Source: Natronomonas aquatica (GTDB taxonomy: Archaea > Halobacteriota > Halobacteria > Halobacteriales > Haloarculaceae). Taken from it: a stretch of DNA of 64,000 nucleotides. Of the stretch, positions 35,309 to 43,890 are shown piece after piece; position 1 is the first letter of the stretch; each line of letters starts with the position of its first letter. A model generated the notes under the pieces. The model did not search any database and was not told where the DNA came from. It saw only the letters and a program-made list of their open reading frames with translations. A program made the position numbers and the translations under genes. The stretch is from positions 723-64,722 of the forward strand of contig NZ_JAHLKM010000014.1 of NCBI RefSeq assembly GCF_024449025.1, read 5' to 3'.

Positions 35309-36727
35309 TTATCCACGAAGGGGCTGTTGGGAGTTCTCCCACTCGGGGAGTTCGCGCTCTATGAACTCACCGTGTCCGGGATCGGCGACGATCTCACCGT
35401 CGTCGGCGACGAGTCGCCCTCGAACGAACGTCTTTTCGACCCAACCGGTCACGTCGGCACCCTCGTAGATCGAAAAGTCGGACACAGCGGCGTTGTCAGC
35501 GGCGGAGATCGTGTGGGTGCGTGAGGGGTCGAAAACGATGATATCCGCGTCCGTACCCGGATCGAGAGAGCCCTTGTTCGACAGCCCGAACGTCCGGGCG
35601 GGGTTCGTCGACATGACGCGGACGAGGTCGGGATAGGAGAACCCGCGTTCGACGACGGCCTCATCGTGAAACACGGGGAGGCTCCTCTGGAGCGAATTGA
35701 CGCCGAAGGTATCACAGTCCCACCAGTTATCGACCTGCTTGCTCTCTTTTTTATACGAACTGTGATCGGTCGAGACGACGCTTAATGCTCCCCCTCGGAG
35801 GTGTTCGAACATGGCCTCGACGTCGTCGGGACTGCGTATCGGAGGAGCCATCAGCGGGAGGTTCCCCAGCGATCCGTAGATGGAGTCGTCATGTACCGTG
35901 TAGTGAGTACAGGTTTCCGCACGTATTTCGCTTCCGTCCTCCTGGTACCGTTCGAGTACGTCGGCCGCCATTCGGCTGGTCGTGTGGACGCCGTAATACT
36001 GAGCGCCCGCCTCTTGAGCCATGCGCGCGATGTCGTCGGCAGCCATCGCCTCCGTGTAGTCGGGTCGGGAATCCGGATAGTCCTCGGGAGCACCCCGGTT
36101 TTCCCTCCGTAGTTTCTCCGTCAGCTGATCACAGACCGACTGATCCTCGGTGTGAAAGACCCCGACCGCGCCGAGTTCGCCGATGCGTCCCAACACCTGA
36201 TCGATAAACCCGTTCGAGAGGCCGATCTCGTAGGCGGTGAACACTTTGAATGACGAGACACCGGTATGTACGGCGTCTTCGATGTGGTCTAGGTTTGATT
36301 GCGTCTCGTTGACGAGTACTGCGTGGACGCCGAAATCGATGACCGCCTCCTCCTCTCCGGCGGTTCGTTGTCGTTCGATCCCGGTGAGTATTGTCGTATC
36401 GGGGTCGTATGGGCTATCCTCGCCTTCCCAACCCTCCCAGGCGAAATTAATGAAGGTCGTGATACCACCGAGTGCGGCGGCTTTGGTGGCTGTTTCGTAC
36501 GAGTCGAGCGCCCGGGTTTCATCGTGTGCGTGAACGTGTGGGTCGACCATACCGGGCATCACGAGTTTGTCGGTCGCATCGATCCGTCTCTCCGTATCGG
36601 GCAACGATCCCTCGTTCCCGATCGATACGATCGTCCCGTCGTCGATCGCGATCGAGGAACGTACCGTTCGGTCAGGATGGACGAGCGTACCGCCGGCGAT
36701 TATCGTATCTACTACGTTCGATGACAC
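35309..36727 (-). CDS. cyclic amidohydrolase (dihydropyrimidinase/hydantoinase/allantoinase type)
   Basis: A 472-residue metal-dependent ring-opening hydrolase. Metal ligands by family: H64 and H66 (DPHVHAHDE), carbamylated lysine K161 (SSFKVFTAYE), H192 (FHTEDQ), the H in YGVHTTSR and D in VVSTDHSSYKKE. The barrel contains the family blocks GGITTFINFAWEGWEG and FGLSNKGSLDPGTDADIIVFDPSRTH. It would open a cyclic amide such as hydantoin, dihydropyrimidine or allantoin to a carbamoyl product, which could pass to the HyuC-like enzyme at 42009. I chose GTG at 36727 (MSSNVVDTIIAGGTL). A TATA-like aatttaagt sits about 28 nt upstream. The ATG at 36775 is the alternative. Confidence 0.88.
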   Translation of the reverse strand: MSSNVVDTIIAGGTLVHPDRTVRSSIAIDDGTIVSIGNEGSLPDTERRIDATDKLVMPGMVDPHVHAHDETRALDSYETATKAAALGGITTFINFAWEGWEGEDSPYDPDTTILTGIERQRTAGEEEAVIDFGVHAVLVNETQSNLDHIEDAVHTGVSSFKVFTAYEIGLSNGFIDQVLGRIGELGAVGVFHTEDQSVCDQLTEKLRRENRGAPEDYPDSRPDYTEAMAADDIARMAQEAGAQYYGVHTTSRMAADVLERYQEDGSEIRAETCTHYTVHDDSIYGSLGNLPLMAPPIRSPDDVEAMFEHLRGGALSVVSTDHSSYKKESKQVDNWWDCDTFGVNSLQRSLPVFHDEAVVERGFSYPDLVRVMSTNPARTFGLSNKGSLDPGTDADIIVFDPSRTHTISAADNAAVSDFSIYEGADVTGWVEKTFVRGRLVADDGEIVADPGHGEFIERELPEWENSQQPLRG

Positions 36728-37096
36728 GGTTGAACCGTCTACATATTTGTACTTAAATTTATTGTAAGTGGTCATATTCCAGAACAAGACCCAAATATAT
36801 CCAAATTATCAATTTCAGAACCGAACCGGAACGGTATACGGATGCGTGTTTCCACGTTTTCACGGAGAAAGCGGACGACAAAACGGGAGAGAGATAGAAC
36901 TGCGACTCGGGACTGATCTACGAACTCCACCGGTCACGGTCCCCGAAGCCAGACCCGACAGAAAAGAGAGGTAATATACCGCGAAGTATCGGTCCGGTAT
37001 TGTGGCATCCGTTCGATTTATATAACAATGTACTCAAACGACTTACTGTACGAATGAGAACGGGTTGCACGTACAAATGGAGGAACGTATTAGATA
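36728..37096. other. A+T-rich divergent promoter region
   Basis: About 370 nt between the divergent amidohydrolase and dppB genes, without a credible gene. Candidate TATA boxes are aaatttaagt (36751-36760, minus) and tttatataac (near 37018, plus). GGAGG (37079-37083) precedes the dppB start by 13 nt. Confidence 0.5.
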
Positions 37097-38110
37097 ATGG
37101 CCTCGTATAAAAAATTCGTACTCTTGCGAATCCCGCAGGTCGTCCTGACACTCGTTGGGTTGAGCATCCTGATTTTCACACTGGTACGTTTCATCCCGTC
37201 GGATCCAGCCCGGACAGCTATCGGCCCGGGGGCGTCGGAGGAGGTGTACCAGGAGTATCGTGAGGAGCTACGGCTGGATGAGCCGCTCCATATGCAGTAT
37301 ATCGGTTTCGTTCAGGACATCTTCAACGGATCACTGGGGGAATCAACGCGAACCGGCAACGATGTCGCCGTCGATATCATAGAGAAACTCCCCGCGACGC
37401 TGGAACTGATCGCGTTGGGCTTTACCGTGGCGGTACTGCTCGGGATCCCGTTCGGGATCGTCGCGGGGTTGAACAAGGATCGGCTCCCGGATCACTTCTC
37501 TCGGTTCGTGGCGCTGTCGGGCATCGCGTTTCCGAGGTTCTGGCTCGCCATCACCTTTCAGGTGGTCTTGGTCTCCTGGCTCGGGTTGTTCCCACTGACG
37601 GGGAGAATCTCGGGTGCTGCTCCCGCACATGTGACCGGGTTTTACACCATCGACAGTTTGATCGCAGGAAACTTTGATAAGTTTACTGACGCGGTCTGGC
37701 ATCTCATCCTCCCTGCGACAGCCCTGGGATTCTCCACGTTCTCGCAGGTGACAAGATTAGTCCGTTCGGAGATGATCGAAATCTCACGGGCAGATTACAT
37801 AATGACCGGGCGATCTCAGGGGATACCCGAATGGATGATCGCGTATAAATACATGTTGAAGAACGCGTTCAGTAGCACGTTGACCGTCCTGGGATTCAGG
37901 ATCGGCGGGATGCTTTCGGGGGCAACGTTCGTCGAGTTGATCTTCAACATCGACGGGATCGGGAGATACACGCTGGCGTCTATCGTCCGTCTCGATTACA
38001 ACGCGATCGTCGGCGTCGTGTTGGTACTGGGAGTTACGTACCTCATTTCGAGCGCTATCGTCGATATGCTGTACGGGTATCTGGACCCGAGGATACGGTT
38101 GGAGGCGTAA
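37097..38110 (+). CDS. dppB: dipeptide-type ABC transporter permease
   Basis: A 337-residue DppB/OppB-family permease. The first helix RIPQVVLTLVGLSILIFTLVRFIPSDPAR and the N-terminal motif GPGASEEVYQEYREELRLDEPLHMQY are diagnostic, and the EAA loop is RSQGIPEWMIAYKYMLKNAF. Six helices are predicted. It pairs with DppC at 38112. The gene set dppBCDF starts here and overlaps closely, so it is one operon. The receptor is most likely the binding protein at 28465. Confidence 0.94.
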   Translation: MASYKKFVLLRIPQVVLTLVGLSILIFTLVRFIPSDPARTAIGPGASEEVYQEYREELRLDEPLHMQYIGFVQDIFNGSLGESTRTGNDVAVDIIEKLPATLELIALGFTVAVLLGIPFGIVAGLNKDRLPDHFSRFVALSGIAFPRFWLAITFQVVLVSWLGLFPLTGRISGAAPAHVTGFYTIDSLIAGNFDKFTDAVWHLILPATALGFSTFSQVTRLVRSEMIEISRADYIMTGRSQGIPEWMIAYKYMLKNAFSSTLTVLGFRIGGMLSGATFVELIFNIDGIGRYTLASIVRLDYNAIVGVVLVLGVTYLISSAIVDMLYGYLDPRIRLEA

Positions 38111-38111
38111 T

Positions 38112-39023
38112 ATGTCCGGGATACTGAACTCAGAAATGTCAAGCGAACGAGAAGAACAGATAGACAATCTCAAACGGCTTTGGTCGAGGTTCACGGCAAA
38201 CACGCTAACCGTGGTCGGGACGCTCATCGTGGTGTCCGTGATTTTCGCCGCGATATTCGCGCCATACATAGCCCCGTATCCACAGCACGCCGAGGGGGGA
38301 GTAGGCTCGGTCGACAACGATAACCGGCTCGCCGAACCCAGCACGGAGCACCTCATGGGGACCGACGATAGCGGACGGGACATCTTCTCGAGAGTCCTCT
38401 ACGGCGCACGAATCTCGTTGCAGATGATGACCATCGCGCTCACACTCTCTATTTCGGTAGGCGGGACACTGGGACTGGTAGCCGGAATGAAGGGTGGGAT
38501 CACGAAGGTTATCATAATGAGGACGGCGGACACCTTCATGTCGATCCCGGCGCTGGTGCTGGCGATGGTGGTCGCGGGGTTACTCGAGCCGAACCTGTAC
38601 ATATCGATGGTTGCGGTCTCCGTGTATTGGTGGACGCTGTACTGTCGACTGGTGCAAGGGGAGGTGAACTCGATCAAAGAGGAGGAGTTCGTAGAGGCCG
38701 ATCGCGCGCTGGGGTCACCCTGGTACAATACGGCAGTCAAAGAGATTCTCCCAAACATCATCACGCCGGTACTCGTCAAGGCCACCATCGATGCAGGGTT
38801 CATTATTCTGCTGGCAGCCGGTCTGGGCTTTCTCGGTCTGGGAACCCAACCCCCGACGCCGGATTGGGGCGTGATGGTTGCCCAGGGTAGAGACTTCGTA
38901 CTCACGTCGTGGTGGGTCTCGACGCTCCCCGGCCTCGCGATCGCATACACGGTGTACGGGTTCAATCTGTTGGGTGACGGATTGCGTGACGTGTTCGACG
39001 TGGAGGTAGATGTAAATGAGTAA
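38112..39023 (+). CDS. dppC: dipeptide-type ABC transporter permease
   Basis: A 303-residue DppC/OppC-family permease. It has an N-terminal helix (LTVVGTLIVVSVIFAAIFAPYIAPY), a linker with TEHLMGTDDSGRDIFSRVLYGARIS (family signature) and the EAA loop DRALGSPWYNTAVKEILPNI. The C-terminal GLGFLGLGTQPPTPDWGVMVAQGR is also typical. It begins 1 nt after dppB stops and its end overlaps dppD by 8 nt. Confidence 0.94.
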   Translation: MSGILNSEMSSEREEQIDNLKRLWSRFTANTLTVVGTLIVVSVIFAAIFAPYIAPYPQHAEGGVGSVDNDNRLAEPSTEHLMGTDDSGRDIFSRVLYGARISLQMMTIALTLSISVGGTLGLVAGMKGGITKVIIMRTADTFMSIPALVLAMVVAGLLEPNLYISMVAVSVYWWTLYCRLVQGEVNSIKEEEFVEADRALGSPWYNTAVKEILPNIITPVLVKATIDAGFIILLAAGLGFLGLGTQPPTPDWGVMVAQGRDFVLTSWWVSTLPGLAIAYTVYGFNLLGDGLRDVFDVEVDVNE

Positions 39024-40104
39024 TCCAATCCTCGAGATCAACGACCTGAAAGCAAGCTTCAAGACGTACGAGGGGACCGCTAACGTACTCGATGGTATCG
39101 ATCTGACCATTCATGAAGGGGAGGCGATGGCACTGGTCGGAGAGACCGGCTGTGGAAAGAGTCTGACAACCGAGCTCATCTTGGATCTGGTTCCGGCCGC
39201 TCGAACGAGCGGCGAAATGAAATTCAAAGACGAGGTCGTGTATTCTCCAAGCGTCGACGAGCGGAGCACGCTCCGGGGAGAAAACATAAGCATAATTATG
39301 CAAGATCCGATGAGTTCCCTGAATCCCGTCTTCACGATAGGGGAGCAGATGACCGATATACTCCTGTTCGGAGGGGGTGAGAAGAGCCCCATCGATTATC
39401 TAAAGCACAAGCTCACGAGGAACGGTGCGGAACGGAAGAAGGCGAGGGAACGTGCAAGAGAAGTACTGAACGAAGTCCAGATTTCATCGCCTGAACGTGT
39501 CCTATCGAGCTATCCGAGCGAACTCTCCGGCGGTATGAGACAGCGAATCCTGATCGGGATGGCGTTGCTCGCCGATCCCGATCTTCTCATCGCCGACGAA
39601 CCGGGAACGGCACTCGACGTGACGACTGAAAAGAAGATACTGGAGATACTGAAAGATATCGTCGATAACCGGGACACTAGCGTGATATACATCACACACG
39701 ACCTGGGTGTGGCACACGAAGTGAGCGACAGGGTGACCGTGATGTACGCCGGCCAGGTCGTAGAACGATCCCCGACCGACGTGATATTCGATACTCCCAT
39801 GCATCCGTACACGAGGACACTTCTGGAGAGCGTTCCGTCGCTCTCGACGGGAATCGGGGAAGGGTCGGAGGGATCTATACCGAGTTATGTCGACGTCGAG
39901 GCGGAGTGCAGATTCGCGGATCGGTGTGAGTTTTCGGAAGCGGCATGCAGGGGAGTCCATCCGGGCGAGCGGACCCTCGATCAGGGTCAATCCGTCGCAT
40001 GCCATCTATACAAACAGGACACAGGCGGCCGTTCGGCCGACGATACCGACGAGCCGTACATCGGTCCACCACCCTGGAGAACGGAACAGAAACGAGCGGA
40101 TTAA
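39016..40104 (+). CDS. dppD: dipeptide-type ABC transporter ATPase
   Basis: A 362-residue ATP-binding subunit. Walker A GETGCGKSLT (residues 42-51), Q-loop IMQDPMSSLNPV, signature LSGGMRQRILIGMAL, Walker B LLIADEPGTALD and the switch His in TSVIYITHDLG. The C-terminal oligopeptide-ABC domain has four cysteines (CRFADRCEFSEAACRG...SVACHL), as in DppD-type ATPases. The start overlaps dppC and the next ATPase starts 19 nt after its stop. Confidence 0.95.
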   Translation: MSNPILEINDLKASFKTYEGTANVLDGIDLTIHEGEAMALVGETGCGKSLTTELILDLVPAARTSGEMKFKDEVVYSPSVDERSTLRGENISIIMQDPMSSLNPVFTIGEQMTDILLFGGGEKSPIDYLKHKLTRNGAERKKARERAREVLNEVQISSPERVLSSYPSELSGGMRQRILIGMALLADPDLLIADEPGTALDVTTEKKILEILKDIVDNRDTSVIYITHDLGVAHEVSDRVTVMYAGQVVERSPTDVIFDTPMHPYTRTLLESVPSLSTGIGEGSEGSIPSYVDVEAECRFADRCEFSEAACRGVHPGERTLDQGQSVACHLYKQDTGGRSADDTDEPYIGPPPWRTEQKRAD

Positions 40105-40123
40105 ACGCACAAGGAACACAAAA

Positions 40124-41197
40124 ATGGTTAACGAGATCACTCACGCGGACGTAGCACACGAGAAACACCCGTCTGGCGACCCGCACGAATATCTGCTGCG
40201 GAAGGATCCTCTAGTGCGGGTCAGACACCTGAAAAAGCACTATAGTGCAGGTGGTATATTCGACAAGAAGAAAATAAAAGCGGTGGACGGGATAAGCTTC
40301 GCCATCCCGGAGGGAAGTACCTTCGGGCTCGTCGGGGAATCGGGGTGCGGGAAGTCAACGACCGGCAAGTGCCTCTCCCGAATAGAAGAACCAACCAGTG
40401 GTGAGATCAGGATCGACGGGACCGACGTCCTGGATCTACCCGCAGACGAACTCCGGAAGTTCCGGCAGAAGGTACAGATAGTGTATCAGGATCCGGGATC
40501 GAGTCTCAATCCCCGCAAAAAGATCAGAAAGATAATCGCGAAGCCGCTGAATATTCACTCGATCGGGACAAAAAAAGAGAGGACCGAGCGGGTCGATACC
40601 CTTCTGGAGGCGGTCGGGCTACCGCTGGAATACAAATACAAGTACCCGAACGAACTGTCGGGAGGGCAGAAACAGCGGGTCAGTATCGCACGGGCGCTGT
40701 CCGTCGATCCCGAACTGATCATTCTGGACGAACCGACCAGTGCGCTAGACGCCAGCGTTCAGGCGAGAGTCCTGACACTACTGAAAGATCTACAGGAAGA
40801 GGAGAACATCACGTACTTCCACATCACACATAACCTCTCGGTCATAAAGGACGTTGCCGATTGGATCGGGATCATGTATCTGGGTAAACTGGTCGAAGTC
40901 GGCGATGTCGACGCGATTTTCTCCGATCCCCAGCACCCATATACCCGCGCGTTACTCTCCTCGATACCTATAATAAAGAGCGAGGACGACGACCTCAAAC
41001 CGGATCGGATCGATCTCGAAGGCGAGATACCGGATCCCGAAAACGTACCGTCCGGGTGTGCCTTCCGAACGCGGTGTCCAAAGGCGTTCGATGAGTGCAG
41101 CAGAACGGATCCGGAGTTCTACGAGATTGAGGAGGGCCACTACTCTCGGTGTTTGCTTAACGAGGAGTATTCCTTCAGAAACGATTTCGGGGACTGA
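40124..41197 (+). CDS. dppF: dipeptide-type ABC transporter ATPase
   Basis: A 357-residue second ATP-binding subunit. Walker A GESGCGKSTTG, Q-loop VYQDPGSSLNPRK, signature LSGGQKQRVSIARAL, Walker B LIILDEPTSALDASVQ, and ITHNLSVIKDVAD after it. The C-terminal block CAFRTRCPKAFDECSRTDPEFYE again has paired cysteines. I chose the ATG at 40124 (MVNEITHADVAHEKHPS). The long upstream frame lies over dppD. It is the last gene of the dppBCDF operon. Confidence 0.94.
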   Translation: MVNEITHADVAHEKHPSGDPHEYLLRKDPLVRVRHLKKHYSAGGIFDKKKIKAVDGISFAIPEGSTFGLVGESGCGKSTTGKCLSRIEEPTSGEIRIDGTDVLDLPADELRKFRQKVQIVYQDPGSSLNPRKKIRKIIAKPLNIHSIGTKKERTERVDTLLEAVGLPLEYKYKYPNELSGGQKQRVSIARALSVDPELIILDEPTSALDASVQARVLTLLKDLQEEENITYFHITHNLSVIKDVADWIGIMYLGKLVEVGDVDAIFSDPQHPYTRALLSSIPIIKSEDDDLKPDRIDLEGEIPDPENVPSGCAFRTRCPKAFDECSRTDPEFYEIEEGHYSRCLLNEEYSFRNDFGD

Positions 41198-41398
41198 CAC
41201 GCCTGTAGTCGGAAGTCCATCCGGGAAGTACTGCGGTCGGATCGTCTCAAAAGCGGGATCCACGTTACAGTGGTCGTTTTGATCGCTCTCTGCACCCGTC
41301 GCCGCGGCGAACGTTTCGATGAATCTCGGAGAGCATCGGGCCGCAATATTAGGATGTATCCTGCCTTCGTAGCACGAAAAACGGCCTGAGTACCCGTT
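41198..41398. other. short spacer after dppF
   Basis: About 200 nt between dppF and the convergent small membrane protein gene. No credible gene is seen. Confidence 0.4.
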
Positions 41399-41548
41399 CT
41401 ATTCGTCAGTAACAGTACGCACCAGCTTGCGGAACGTCCCGCTGTAGGTTCCGATACCGACGCCTACAACCAAAGCGAGGAGACTCGAAAGGACGGTCAG
41501 CGTGAGGTTTGAATGTTCTGTGCCTGTATGCAGCAGTACTTCGAACAT
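41399..41548 (-). CDS. small single-helix membrane protein
   Basis: A 49-residue ORF, MFEVLLHTGTEHSNLTLTV then a hydrophobic helix (residues about 18-38, VLSSLLALVVGVGIGTYSG) and a basic end FRKLVRTVTDE. Such small proteins are common in haloarchaea, with the same HTG...GIG pattern. A TATA box (atttatatac) is centred about 26 nt before the ATG, which strongly supports a real leaderless gene. The function is unknown. Confidence 0.65.
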   Translation of the reverse strand: MFEVLLHTGTEHSNLTLTVLSSLLALVVGVGIGTYSGTFRKLVRTVTDE

Positions 41549-41569
41549 ATCCAGCAAAAGCGTTCGAAA

Positions 41570-41579
41570 GTATATAAAT
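41570..41579 (-). promoter_or_regulatory. TATA box of the small membrane protein gene
   Basis: Read on the minus strand, atttatatac lies at -27 relative to the ATG at 41548, the standard distance for a leaderless haloarchaeal transcript. Confidence 0.65.
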
Positions 41580-41686
41580 GTATTTCTAAATGGATTATAA
41601 CAGCATATGTGGCAGCCGATCGGGATTCAAACCTCGGAAGCGGCAACCGTTGGTATCGTCCGATCAGCCGCGCCAGCAGATTTAAT

Positions 41687-41708
41687 CAAACAGTGTTACC
41701 ACTGTTTG
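41687..41708. repeat. perfect inverted repeat (hairpin)
   Basis: CAAACAGTG-TTAC-CACTGTTTG, a 9-bp perfect stem with a 4-nt loop in an A+T-rich spacer, followed on the plus strand by tgtattttccc. It could be a terminator, a regulator site or a cruciform. It is not near a start codon. Confidence 0.5.
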
Positions 41709-42008
41709 TGTATTTTCCCACTCGATAATAGCACAACGACGCACTATGTCGCAAGAATTGCATATATAATCTTAAATACGTATTGTAAGTACATGTATCA
41801 TCATTTATTCTGATCTGATAGTCGATTCTTAAATAAAATCGTACCGCTCGATAAAACAGCGCTCGCAGACGTGTCGATTACGATGGTATAGCGAACCGCC
41901 CCCGCCGTGGCGACATCGGACCGGAGACGGCCAGTCAACCCGGACAGCCTCGACTCCCGGAGCCGTTCGATGCGAGAGACGTCGGGAGAGCAACTCGGAG
42001 GACGTCCG

Positions 42009-43247
42009 TCACCGATCGGCAGTCGCGAGGCTCACCGCGGCGTTCGTCAGCGTGTTCGCGGCCGCATAGCAGTCGTCCCAGCTCGTGAACTCCGATTCGT
42101 TGTGGCTTTTGCCGCCTTCCGAAACCGCAAACACCATCGACGTGTCCATCTCTTTCGCCACGTGGACGGCGTCGTGGCCCGCGCCGCTGACCATCTCCAT
42201 GCTGTCGTAGCCGAGGCTGTCGGCCGCGTCCCGGACGGCGTCGATACACTGTTCGGAAAACTGGACCGGGTCCGTCCGGTGGCGGTCGGTGTACTCCCAC
42301 TCGATCCCTTCCCGCGTTGCCGCCCGCTCGGCCTCCGCGAGGACGCGTTCGCGGGCTTCGTCGATGACCGCGGTCTCGGGGTCGCGCAGATCCCAGGTGA
42401 ACGAGACCGTCTCGGGGATAATGTTGATCGAGTTGGGCCCGGCGTCGATGTGGCCGGTCGTCCCGACGGTGCGCTCGCCGAGCGCGTCCGGGAGCCGGCG
42501 GATCTGGGTGATGACGTCCGCCGCGGCGACCAGCGCGTCCCGGCGGTGGTGCATCGGCGTCGGGCCGGAGTGATCGGCCTCCCCGCGGAACGTGATCTCG
42601 CCCCACGTGAAGCCGACGACGCCGGTCACGACGCCGACGTCCTTGCCGTTCTCCTCGAGGTACGGCCCCTGCTCGATGTGGAGTTCGAGGCCGGCTTCGT
42701 ACTCTCTCTGTGGCTCCGCCGGCGTGTCGCCCTTGTAGCCGATCCGTTCGAGTTCGTCCTCGAAGACGTTCCCGTCCGCGTCGGTCCTGGCGTACTCCTC
42801 GGCGAGTTCGTGTTCGCCCGCCCACACCCCGGAACCCTGCATCGCGGGCTGGAATCGCGATCCCTCCTCGTTGGTCCAGTTGACGATCTCGATTGGGTGT
42901 TTCGTCTCGATGTCCGCCTCGTTCAGCGTCCGAACGAGCTCGAGAGCCGCGACCGTCCCGAGCTGTCCGTCGTAGATGCCCCCGTAGGGCTGTGAATCGA
43001 GGTGTGAACCCACGAGGACGGTCCCCGCGTCCGGATCGGTCCCCTCGCGGTATCCGAACATGTTGCCGAACTCGTCGATCGTGATACCGAGTCCCTCGGC
43101 CTCCATCTGTTCGGCGAACCAATCGCGTATCTCCCTGTCCGCATCCGAGAGCGTCAGGCGGTGAAGGCCGCCGTCTTCGGTCGCACCGATCTGTGCCTGA
43201 TACCGCATCGTCTCCACGAACCGATCCCGGTCCAGTTCGACGTTCAT
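42009..43247 (-). CDS. Zn-dependent M20 amidohydrolase, HyuC/allantoate amidohydrolase type
   Basis: A 412-residue enzyme of the M20 family that removes a carbamoyl or ureido group. Signatures: VLVGSHLDSQPYGGIYDGQLG (metal H and D), EIVNWTNEEGSRFQPAMQGSGVW (metal and base E), and GLELHIEQGPYLEENG, plus TWGEITFRGEADHSGPTPMHHRRDAL and GAGHDAVHVAKE. The pattern fits N-carbamoyl-L-amino acid hydrolases and allantoate amidohydrolases, which cannot be told apart from this sequence. It could act after the amidohydrolase at 35309. Starts MNVELDRDRFVETMRYQAQIG. Confidence 0.92.
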   Translation of the reverse strand: MNVELDRDRFVETMRYQAQIGATEDGGLHRLTLSDADREIRDWFAEQMEAEGLGITIDEFGNMFGYREGTDPDAGTVLVGSHLDSQPYGGIYDGQLGTVAALELVRTLNEADIETKHPIEIVNWTNEEGSRFQPAMQGSGVWAGEHELAEEYARTDADGNVFEDELERIGYKGDTPAEPQREYEAGLELHIEQGPYLEENGKDVGVVTGVVGFTWGEITFRGEADHSGPTPMHHRRDALVAAADVITQIRRLPDALGERTVGTTGHIDAGPNSINIIPETVSFTWDLRDPETAVIDEARERVLAEAERAATREGIEWEYTDRHRTDPVQFSEQCIDAVRDAADSLGYDSMEMVSGAGHDAVHVAKEMDTSMVFAVSEGGKSHNESEFTSWDDCYAAANTLTNAAVSLATADR

Positions 43248-43890
43248 ACCGGCGGTTCAGACCGAGAGCTAATAAACAACGGCCCCGCCGTGGAGCGACA
43301 GACCCCAAAGGCCGGGCTCGGTGTGGACTGCCGTCCGGGCCGAAAGGAAGGTGGGTTGGTCCCGCCTGAGACAGTTATGTCAATTTTGTATATAGTACAT
43401 ATAAACGATATATTTACACAGCAGGCGCGAACGCCGATACAGATCGCGGTATCGCCTCCCGGGGGACGACTCCGTCCGAACGTCCGACCGCCAAAGGCCC
43501 GTTCACAGAGCGTAGACAGGCGTTTCGACGGGAAAGCGAGACGAACCGCACGACCGTCGGGACCGCCGCCGAAGATGGACCGGCCGACAACGATGGCGAC
43601 GCTCGAAATCCCGGTTCCACGGCGTTCGACTGGCTCAGACGATCAGATCGGATCGAACAAAAACGTACGACGGCGACGGATCGTCGTGCCTCCGAACAAC
43701 CGCCGCGTGTCGGGCCCGATATCCCGATAATCCGTCGGGAACGATTTATTGCTCTTTTATGCTCGTACTTATTTATTTCTATAATAATACCATTCACGGT
43801 AAATCCTTTTTATCTGATATTTGTCGGGTCGGGGTGACCGACCGGGGCGACAGCCGACAGGATGAGGGGCCCCGAACACCAACGTCGGGC
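43248..43890. other. 643-nt stretch without a clear gene
   Basis: The first part (to 43760) has mixed composition, and one plus-strand frame (from about 43370) stays open to 43840 through residues such as AFDWLRRSDRIE, but it has no ATG or GTG. It may be a decayed gene or only G+C-rich spacer. The part 43740-43820 is A+T-rich and probably the promoter region of the gene at 43891. Confidence 0.4.

Larger units (their letters stand above)
41549..42008. other. A+T-rich spacer between small protein and M20 hydrolase gene
   Basis: About 460 nt, A+T-rich in 41550-41870. It holds a TATA box for the small gene, a perfect hairpin at 41687-41708 and no credible gene. The frames seen here have no family likeness. 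Confidence 0.5.

Noticed and set aside
41607-41813. A 68-codon plus-strand frame in the A+T-rich spacer
   Set aside because: A+T-rich codons, no family likeness, and it spans a hairpin. It looks like chance.
43370-43840. Plus-strand open frame with some coding-like residues (AFDWLRRSDRIE)
   Set aside because: No ATG or GTG in frame, and it runs into A+T-rich spacer. It could be a decayed gene but is not supported.
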